Source of the DNA: an uncultured Helicobacter sp.
GTDB lineage: Bacteria; Campylobacterota; Campylobacteria; Campylobacterales; Helicobacteraceae
Direction of reading: 5' to 3'
NCBI GenBank assembly: GCA_949298825.1
Contig: CASFYB010000008.1
Location: 1 to 64,000 of the forward strand
DNA: 64,000 nt
Positions 57,956 through 64,000 of the stretch are shown here, in pieces. Made by a program: the position numbers and the translations under genes. Positions within the stretch are counted from its first letter, which is position 1. Each line of letters opens with the position of its first letter. Below the pieces are notes generated by a model, which saw nothing but the letters and a program-made list of their open reading frames with translations, made no database searches and was not told the origin of the DNA.

Positions 57956-58968
57956 TTCTCGATTATAATCATTGCCTTATTGTCTTTGATCTCAACATAA
58001 AGCTCTTTATAATCCCTTGAACTATAAGTCTGCGTATTTCCCTTAAAGGCATTATACTTTTGCATAAAGCTTAGCCTAAAAAGTTTCTTACCCTCTTGGT
58101 TGGGATAAGGGCTTAGATTGATTTGACTGATTTTAATAGTCTTTTTTTCATTCTTTTTAAATACGCGTGTCTTATAGCTGCTAAAGCTTTTTAGCCCCAT
58201 GCCATCAGAGCGCTTAAAGCTAGGCGCATAGAAGCTAAGGTATTGATTGATATCATTGCTTATCCATGCATCTCGCCAAGTAAAAAGCATCGCTAAGATT
58301 TTGGCTAGATCTGCCTTTTCTACCTTGGGCATCTCTTTATCATAAGAGATAAGTAAGGTTTTGGAATAATCAATATCCTTATCAAACTGCTTGATAAAAT
58401 TATTTTCTACTGCGATGCACCCTTTGGTGTTTTGCTCTTTTCTATCTCCATTTAATGGCATACCATGGATCCAGATCCCACTACCAGAACGCTTTAAAAT
58501 ACGATCATAAAGATTAGGATAGTTTGTAGCAAATGCCATGGGACCATAGTACTGATCTAACTTGGTAAATTTATCGACAAATTCATACACGCCAATAGGA
58601 GTGATTTTATCCCCTTCAAGCTTCTTAGCCCCATCGCCAATGCCTACGATGCTATTTACTTGATGAAGCTGGGTAAGATGTGAGTTCTCAATCTTATAAA
58701 GCCAGAGTGTAGGTATACTCTTATCAGATACAAAAAGATAGCGTATGCTCTCATAATAGCCAAAATCTGTATCTTTATTTTGCAGGGCAGCCTGCCAGTA
58801 ACTCTCTTTGGTGAAAAAGCTCTCAAAGATTTTCTGCGTTGAGCTGATGCCATTTTGTCTATAGTCATCAACCACATCATAAAGACTCATTTCTGAAGCT
58901 TGAGAGTTTTGAAGCATAAAAAAACTCAAAACCATTGCACACACTAATTGTTTTGTTCGCATTGACAT
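57952..58968 (-). CDS. csd6: L,D-transpeptidase-fold peptidoglycan peptidase (Csd6-like)
   Basis: The 338-aa exported protein has a signal peptide (LVCAMVLSFFMLQNSQAS) and a YkuD domain: His168 in IWIHGMPL and Cys184 in NTKGCIAVE are the catalytic pair. The C-terminal NTF2-like domain (WRDAWISNDINQYLSFYAPS) binds or positions it. In H. pylori Csd6 trims tetrapeptides to tripeptides, gives helical shape, and is known to affect flagellin glycosylation (established knowledge). It lies between era and the araC gene. Confidence 0.85.
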   Translation of the reverse strand: MSMRTKQLVCAMVLSFFMLQNSQASEMSLYDVVDDYRQNGISSTQKIFESFFTKESYWQAALQNKDTDFGYYESIRYLFVSDKSIPTLWLYKIENSHLTQLHQVNSIVGIGDGAKKLEGDKITPIGVYEFVDKFTKLDQYYGPMAFATNYPNLYDRILKRSGSGIWIHGMPLNGDRKEQNTKGCIAVENNFIKQFDKDIDYSKTLLISYDKEMPKVEKADLAKILAMLFTWRDAWISNDINQYLSFYAPSFKRSDGMGLKSFSSYKTRVFKKNEKKTIKISQINLSPYPNQEGKKLFRLSFMQKYNAFKGNTQTYSSRDYKELYVEIKDNKAMIIIEK

Positions 58969-58974
58969 CCTTTT

Positions 58975-59901
58975 TTATAAATCAAAATCATAACCAAATT
59001 TTTTTAGCATATCCCTATCTTTGCTCCACTTCTCTACAAAAACATTAAGTTCCAGATAAATTTTTTGATCACTTAGGGTTTGTATTTTTGCTCTAGCCAT
59101 TTTACTAATGCGCTTTATTGTAGTGGCTTGCTTCCCTATCATCATCGCCTTTTGGCTTGCTTTCTGCACATAAATTTTAGCAAAAATTTTAATCAAATCC
59201 CTACCTTCAAGCACTTTCTCAATGCGCACTTCACTTTCATAAGGTATCTCATCGCTTAAATTTTCAAATACACTCTCACGGATAAGCTCTGCATAAATCT
59301 CGCGCAAACTTGAAGTAGTAAGGTCATCTCCATCATACAAATGTGGACCCTCTGGCAAAGCCTGATGGATGACTTTTAAAAGAGAGTGGATGCCCTGCTC
59401 TTTTTTCACACTAAAGGGGATAATGGCTAAAAATCTATCTTGATACTTCTGAAACTTGGCCAAAAGGGCCAAAAGCTCCTCTTGGGAAATAAGGTCAATT
59501 TTGTTTAACAAAATAATATGTGGCTTTGGCTTTAGCTCTTCATCAAACCCCTCAAATCTCTTAAAACTTAGATCCAAAAACTCTTCATAAGAATCTAAAT
59601 CATCCTTAGGTGTGGTAAAAAAAAGTATCAAATCACTATCTTGATGCGCCCTTAATGCCTCTTTTAGCATAAATTGATTGAGCAGCTTTTCTTTATGATG
59701 CAAGCCAGGAGTGTCTACAAAAATAATCTGAGAGCTTGCCTCTTGATCCTCATAGGGCAAGATAAAGTTCATTTTCTTGCGCGTGGCATTTGCCTTATGG
59801 GATACTAGGGCTAGATTTTGTCCGATGATCTTGTTTAAAAACGCGCTTTTACCAGCATTTGGCTTGCCAATCACTGCTACATAGCCACAGCGTGTTTTCA
59901 A
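58975..59901 (-). CDS. era: GTPase Era
   Basis: The 308-aa ribosome-assembly GTPase has G1 GKPNAGKS (residues 12-19), G3 DTPG, G4 NKID and a C-terminal KH domain (GQATTIKRI-like: IGKQATTIKRISKMA). It binds 16S rRNA 3' end in 30S maturation. Overlaps hslU by four bases. Confidence 0.95.
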   Translation of the reverse strand: MKTRCGYVAVIGKPNAGKSAFLNKIIGQNLALVSHKANATRKKMNFILPYEDQEASSQIIFVDTPGLHHKEKLLNQFMLKEALRAHQDSDLILFFTTPKDDLDSYEEFLDLSFKRFEGFDEELKPKPHIILLNKIDLISQEELLALLAKFQKYQDRFLAIIPFSVKKEQGIHSLLKVIHQALPEGPHLYDGDDLTTSSLREIYAELIRESVFENLSDEIPYESEVRIEKVLEGRDLIKIFAKIYVQKASQKAMMIGKQATTIKRISKMARAKIQTLSDQKIYLELNVFVEKWSKDRDMLKKFGYDFDL

Positions 59902-61229
59902 AGAATATACCTTGTTAGGTCCGTGTTTTGCACTAAAGAATCTAGCCTTTCTTGCACATATTCTTTAGTGATGATGTACTGCTTGCCACTATACTCTTCT
60001 GCCTCAAAGCTCACTTCATCTAAAATGCGCTCAATAATTGTATGCAGTCGTCTTGCTCCGATATCTTCAGTCTTTTCATTAGCCTCTTGGGCAAGTCTAG
60101 CCAACTCTTTTAATGCCAAATCATCAAATACAAGCTCTATACCCTCTACCCCAAGAAGTGCCTGATATTGGCTGATGATAGAAGTTTTAGTCTGGGTTAA
60201 AATCTTATACATCGCTTCAGAATCTAAACTATCTAGCTCCACGCGGATAGGAAATCTTCCTTGAAGCTCAGGGATAAGATCGCTAGGCTTACTTAGATGG
60301 AAGGCTCCAGCTGCGATAAATAGGATATGATCTGTCTTAATAGGTCCGTATTTAGTATTGACCACACTGCCCTCTACAATAGGCAGCAAATCCCGCTGGA
60401 CCCCCTCCTTGCTAGGATCTTGACGCGCACCATCTTTGCTAGCTACAGCTACTTTATCAATCTCATCAATAAAGATCACACCACTTTTTTCAGCCCTATT
60501 TAATGCTTCAGCACGCATACGCTCACTATCTAGAATCTGCTCGCTAGCCTCATCTGCTAGCGCCCTTTTGGCCTCTTTGATAGTCATGATCTTTTTGATG
60601 CTCTCCTGCTCTCTAGAGAGGACTTTGATGATACTCTCTTGCACTTTGATAAGATCTGGTGGCATACTCTGATCACTCTCCATAAAGCGCTTCTGCACAG
60701 AGATCTCTATCTCAGTATCATCCATAGCCCCAGATTTAATACGATCTTTGATCTTTAAAAGACTATTGTCATACTCTCTTTTCTTCTCATCACTGGCTTG
60801 ACTTGGCAGAGGAGGTAGCAAGGTCTTAGCGATTTTATCGATGATATAAGCATCAATGGCTTCTTTAGATCGCTCCTTATACTCGCTCTCTACTAAATGC
60901 AAGCTCGCTGCGACCAAATCTCGCACCATTGATTCCACATCTCTACCTACAAACCCCACTTCAGTATATTTACTAGCCTCTACTTTGATAAAAGGCAAAG
61001 ACATCATCTTAGCCATCCGGCGTGCAAGCTCTGTCTTGCCCACACCTGTAGAGCCTATCATCAAGATATTTTTAGGCGTGATCTCTTCTTGTAAGCTTAG
61101 ATCTAGCTGGATTCTACGATAGCGGTTACGCAAGGCAATAGCAATAGCCCTTTTGGCATCTCTTTGTCCTATGATGTATTCATCCAAGTATTTAACAATC
61201 TCTTTTGGCGTCATATTTAGCTCACTCAT
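59898..61229 (-). CDS. hslU: HslU ATPase subunit of HslUV protease
   Basis: The 443-aa AAA+ unfoldase has the Walker A GSTGVGKT (residues 59-66), sensor/Walker B VIFIDEID, GYVG-like pore loop equivalent (EVGFVGRDVES) and the long I-domain (residues about 110-240). C-terminal ...TDLTRYIL docks into HslV. Gap to hslV is 3 bp. Confidence 0.96.
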   Translation of the reverse strand: MSELNMTPKEIVKYLDEYIIGQRDAKRAIAIALRNRYRRIQLDLSLQEEITPKNILMIGSTGVGKTELARRMAKMMSLPFIKVEASKYTEVGFVGRDVESMVRDLVAASLHLVESEYKERSKEAIDAYIIDKIAKTLLPPLPSQASDEKKREYDNSLLKIKDRIKSGAMDDTEIEISVQKRFMESDQSMPPDLIKVQESIIKVLSREQESIKKIMTIKEAKRALADEASEQILDSERMRAEALNRAEKSGVIFIDEIDKVAVASKDGARQDPSKEGVQRDLLPIVEGSVVNTKYGPIKTDHILFIAAGAFHLSKPSDLIPELQGRFPIRVELDSLDSEAMYKILTQTKTSIISQYQALLGVEGIELVFDDLALKELARLAQEANEKTEDIGARRLHTIIERILDEVSFEAEEYSGKQYIITKEYVQERLDSLVQNTDLTRYIL

Positions 61230-61232
61230 CTC

Positions 61233-61781
61233 TTAAAGCTCCAAAATCTTAATATTTGTATTAGTATAGATACATAGCTCACCAGCGATCTTTAGTGATT
61301 CTTCTACTAGCTTTTTGGGCTCTATATGGCCAAATCTATCTAGTGCTCTAGCTGCTGCAATAGCATAGTTCCCCCCACTGCCAATAGCAGCCAATCTGCC
61401 ATCTTCAGGCTCTACAACATCTCCCGTACCTGAAAGGATGAAAATATGCTCCTTATCTAAAACAATCATCATAGCCTCTAATTTTCGCAAATATTTATCC
61501 TGGCGCCACTGCTTAGAAAACTCTAAAACCCCCTTGATCAAATCACCCTTCTTATTTTCTAAGATATTTTCAAACATATCAAATAGACAAAAAGCATCAG
61601 CCGTGCTCCCAGCAAAACCACTTAGAATCTGATTGTTATAAAGTTTTCTAATCTTTGTGGCATTGTTTTTTAATACACAGTTACCAAAGCTTACCTGCCC
61701 ATCACCACCAATAATAGCATAGCGCTTGCCCTCATACTCTCCGCAAAATCCAAGTATTGTCGTAGCCTTAAACATCATCAC
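61233..61781 (-). CDS. hslV: HslV peptidase subunit
   Basis: The 182-aa threonine peptidase starts [12 protein letters not shown]; the mature N-terminus is probably Thr after KA, so a short propeptide is cut. [37 protein letters not shown] and the C-terminal [13 protein letters not shown] match the Helicobacter type. The first ATG may be 61781, 61778 or 61775. Follows rplI by 9 bp. Confidence 0.95.
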   Translation of the reverse strand: MMMFKATTILGFCGEYEGKRYAIIGGDGQVSFGNCVLKNNATKIRKLYNNQILSGFAGSTADAFCLFDMFENILENKKGDLIKGVLEFSKQWRQDKYLRKLEAMMIVLDKEHIFILSGTGDVVEPEDGRLAAIGSGGNYAIAAARALDRFGHIEPKKLVEESLKIAGELCIYTNTNIKILEL

Positions 61782-61790
61782 ACCCCAAGA

Positions 61791-62237
61791 TTACTGTGCG
61801 ATCACTCGTACTTTTAAGATTCCATTTACTCCAGAGCCAAGCTTTACTTCGACTTCATATTCACCCAAAGCCTTGATAGTTTCTTTAAACTCGATATCCT
61901 TTTTGCTGATCCCATAAGGATGCTTGGCATTTAGCGCCTCTATGATCTCTTCTTTTGTCACCGCGCCAAAGAGCGCATCATTAGCCCCTGTTTTTTTAGC
62001 GATCTCTAAAGTAATATGGCTTAGATTCTCAATAAGCTGCTTTTTTTCAGCTAGCTCTAGAGCCTCTTTTTCTTTTAAATTTCGCTGCTCGGCCTTATAG
62101 CGGTTTATCACCTCATTGGTTGCATGCTTAGCTTTATTTTTAGCGATTAAAAAGTTTTGAGCATAGCCATCTTTTACTTCACAAATCTCACCCTTTTTGC
62201 CAAGTCCTTTCACATCCTCTAAAAGCAATACTTTCAC
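61791..62237 (-). CDS. rplI: 50S ribosomal protein L9
   Basis: The 148-aa protein has the typical N-domain [20 protein letters not shown], followed by [16 protein letters not shown], connecting helix and C-domain ([20 protein letters not shown]). It leads the rplI-hslVU-era-csd6-araC series. Confidence 0.96.
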   Translation of the reverse strand: MKVLLLEDVKGLGKKGEICEVKDGYAQNFLIAKNKAKHATNEVINRYKAEQRNLKEKEALELAEKKQLIENLSHITLEIAKKTGANDALFGAVTKEEIIEALNAKHPYGISKKDIEFKETIKALGEYEVEVKLGSGVNGILKVRVIAQ

Positions 62238-62290
62238 GCATTATCCTTTATGTATAATTTCATGCAATAATTCTAGCACAAGAAAGAAAC

Positions 62291-62917
62291 ATGCAACCTA
62301 ATTCTATAAAAATCACCAAAAGAGCGAAATCCCGCACCATGCGTATGCGCATCGATGAAGATTTAAATATTTTAGTCTATGCTAGCAAGGCATTTTCAGA
62401 TGCCCAAATACAAGCTTTTATCAATCAGAATCAAAAGTGGATACAAGAGCAGCTAGAAAAGCAGCTAAAAAGCAAAAATAAAATACAAAAAATCCTTGAT
62501 GATCACCCAAATCAGATTCTCCACTTTGGCACCTGGAAAAGCCTAGAATCTATAGATCTAACAAACAATGCCTGCCTAAAAAAAGCCCTCCTAGAAACCC
62601 TGCATCAAAGGGTCTTACACTTCTCTAAGGCCATGGAGCTATACCCCAAAAAAATATCTGTACGCCTCAATAAATCCGTGCTAGGCAGCTGCAGCTATGA
62701 TAATAAGCTTAGTTTTTCACTTCTTTTATACTTTGCGCCACTTGATTTGCTTGATTATGTGATCATCCATGAGCTTGCCCACATCAAACATAAAAACCAC
62801 TCAACTAGATTCTGGAATCTAGTCTCTAAGTTTTGCAAAGACTATAAAGATAAAAGAACTATACTCCATCAAGAAACAAGACTATATCATGCCTTATACA
62901 AACATCTTTTTAAATAG
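62291..62917 (+). CDS. YgjP-like zinc metallopeptidase
   Basis: The 208-aa protein contains the HELAHIKHKNHSTRFW motif (HExxH with a third His) in the YgjP/WLM-type arrangement. SCSYDNKLSFSLLLYFAPLD and the N-terminal MRMRIDEDLNILVYASKAFS match the family. Substrate unknown. The 3' end overlaps argD convergently by 8 bp. Confidence 0.85.
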   Translation: MQPNSIKITKRAKSRTMRMRIDEDLNILVYASKAFSDAQIQAFINQNQKWIQEQLEKQLKSKNKIQKILDDHPNQILHFGTWKSLESIDLTNNACLKKALLETLHQRVLHFSKAMELYPKKISVRLNKSVLGSCSYDNKLSFSLLLYFAPLDLLDYVIIHELAHIKHKNHSTRFWNLVSKFCKDYKDKRTILHQETRLYHALYKHLFK

Positions 62918-64000
62918 CACAAAGGGCCTTATCTAGGCGAGCAAACCCCTCTTGCATCTCTTCATTGCTTAATAACAATGGTGGTAAAAATCTCACTACA
63001 TTCTTCCCTGCTTTTAAAATCAAAAGTCTTTGTTCAAGTGCTTTATCTACTATCCTCTCTTGCAAGTTAGCATCTTTGCATACTAAGCCAAGCATCAAGC
63101 CAAGCCCACTTACTCCATCAAACTTCGAGCTATATTTTTTGGCGATATCTTGCAAATTTTGCAAAAAAGCCCTAGATAGCTCTTGCAATCTCCCGCTTCT
63201 CTCCAACTCCTCTAAGCACTCAAGCACACAGAGTCCAGCGCGCATAGAAAGGAAATTGCCCCCAAAAGTGCTACCATGATCACCGGGGACAAAAATATCT
63301 TTTATTCTTGTAAAAGTAGCCCCTATGGGTATACCTCCACCAAGCCCCTTAGCTAGGCTAATAATATCTGGTTTTATTTCATACACATCAGAGGCCAAAA
63401 ACTTCCCGCTACGATATACGCCACTTTGTATCTCATCTACAATAAGTAAAATTCCTTCTTTTTTGAGCATCTTTGCAAGATCTTGTATCTCTTTTTTATC
63501 AAATGCCCTTACACCCCCTTCACCTTGAATAAGTTCCAACATAACAGCACAAGTTTTAGCATTTATCATCTGATAAATACTCTTAATATCTTTAGCCATA
63601 TTAAATCCATCTGGAAAGGGATAGAAATGCTCATGATATTTTTCTTGACCTGTGGCTTTTAGTGTGGCTATCGTACGTCCATGAAAGCTTGATTTTAATG
63701 TGATAATTTCATAGCAATCCCTAGATCTTCTCTGGCCATATTTACGTGCAATTTTAATAGCACATTCATTTGCCTCAGCACCAGAATTACTAAAAAATAC
63801 AGCGCCATCACCCATTAGTGAGACTAGCTTACTGGCCAACTCTGCCTGGATGGAATTAGCATAGATATTAGATAAATGCATTAGTTTAGAAATCTGTTCT
63901 GTTAGAATCTGTGTGTATTTTTGATGCCCATACCCTAGAGCATTCACACCTATCCCACTACCAAAATCAATATAATCCTTCCCTTCTGTATCAAAAAGTC
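62910..64000 (-). CDS. argD: acetylornithine aminotransferase, 5' end beyond the window
   Basis: The frame is open from the right edge (LFDTEGKDYIDFGSGIGVNA) to TAA at 62910, about 363 residues. PLP-dependent class III transaminase of arginine synthesis. SNSGAEANECAIKIARKYGQ, then RGRTIATLKATGQEKY (phosphate contact), VMLELIQGEGG, LLIVDEIQSGVYRSG, and the PLP lysine in ISLAKGLGGGIPIGA are clear. GDHGSTFGGNFLS follows. The N-terminal part is outside the window. Related class III enzymes (gabT, hemL) are less likely. Confidence 0.88.
   Translation of the reverse strand, partial: LFDTEGKDYIDFGSGIGVNALGYGHQKYTQILTEQISKLMHLSNIYANSIQAELASKLVSLMGDGAVFFSNSGAEANECAIKIARKYGQRRSRDCYEIITLKSSFHGRTIATLKATGQEKYHEHFYPFPDGFNMAKDIKSIYQMINAKTCAVMLELIQGEGGVRAFDKKEIQDLAKMLKKEGILLIVDEIQSGVYRSGKFLASDVYEIKPDIISLAKGLGGGIPIGATFTRIKDIFVPGDHGSTFGGNFLSMRAGLCVLECLEELERSGRLQELSRAFLQNLQDIAKKYSSKFDGVSGLGLMLGLVCKDANLQERIVDKALEQRLLILKAGKNVVRFLPPLLLSNEEMQEGFARLDKALCAI

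Overview
The window looks like a chromosomal segment of a Helicobacter species (Campylobacterota) other than H. pylori. The DNA is AT-rich. Several gene blocks follow orders I remember from H. pylori: tonB-fliO-fliN-nth-asmA-mltG-oorDABC, hydABCDE, panD-ybaB, ispA/surE, pnuC-thiN, and rplI-hslV-hslU-era-csd6. Five long G/C homopolymers, typical of Helicobacter contingency loci, are present. Accessory genes argue against H. pylori: an S6 serine-protease autotransporter, BspA-type repeat proteins and an FhaB/FhaC two-partner secretion locus. The species is not determined.

Layout. 1-2.4 kb is degraded accessory DNA (a PBECR-type nuclease-domain remnant) followed by a three-gene set: unknown protein, HTH protein, BspA-like protein. 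2.4-6.1 kb is housekeeping (gatC, aroG, tsf, rpsB). 6.2-7.3 kb holds a truncated secreted nuclease and a second BspA-like gene broken at a G12 tract. 7.4-13 kb is a helicase, oorDABC and mltG, all on the minus strand. 13-20 kb is a plus-strand block: AsmA-like protein, FeoA-like protein, nth, a CheX-like protein, fliN, fliO and a TonB-like protein. 20.2-24.2 kb is the autotransporter. 24.2-32.3 kb is a minus-strand metabolic series (yraN, hom, yejBA-like ABC genes, surE, ispA, a PDZ protein, ybaB, panD). 32.4-38 kb is the complete [NiFe] uptake hydrogenase locus. 38.4-43.7 kb carries a FadL-like porin, pseB, pnuC, thiN and htrA.

43.9-53 kb is the most striking region. A filamentous-haemagglutinin exoprotein (TpsA), three outer-membrane beta-barrel genes (one frameshifted) and the TpsB transporter are collinear, downstream of one promoter with a perfect inverted repeat over its -10 box. 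Next to it lies a gtrB/membrane protein/gtrA cluster (53.2-56.1 kb) for lipid-linked sugar transfer. The annotated starts of both fhaB and gtrB must be moved upstream across homopolymers: C10 in the fhaB signal-peptide region and G11 at the gtrB N-terminus. In the sequence as given, both genes and the second BspA-like gene are out of frame (OFF). Re-typing those tracts would restore all three, so this window captures a surface-variation state. The right end is an NHL-propeller gene followed by the minus-strand rplI-hslV-hslU-era-csd6-araC series, a YgjP-like metallopeptidase and a partial argD.

I saw no rRNA, tRNA, CRISPR array or intact insertion sequence. Functional names come from motif recognition and memory of the families, not from database searches.
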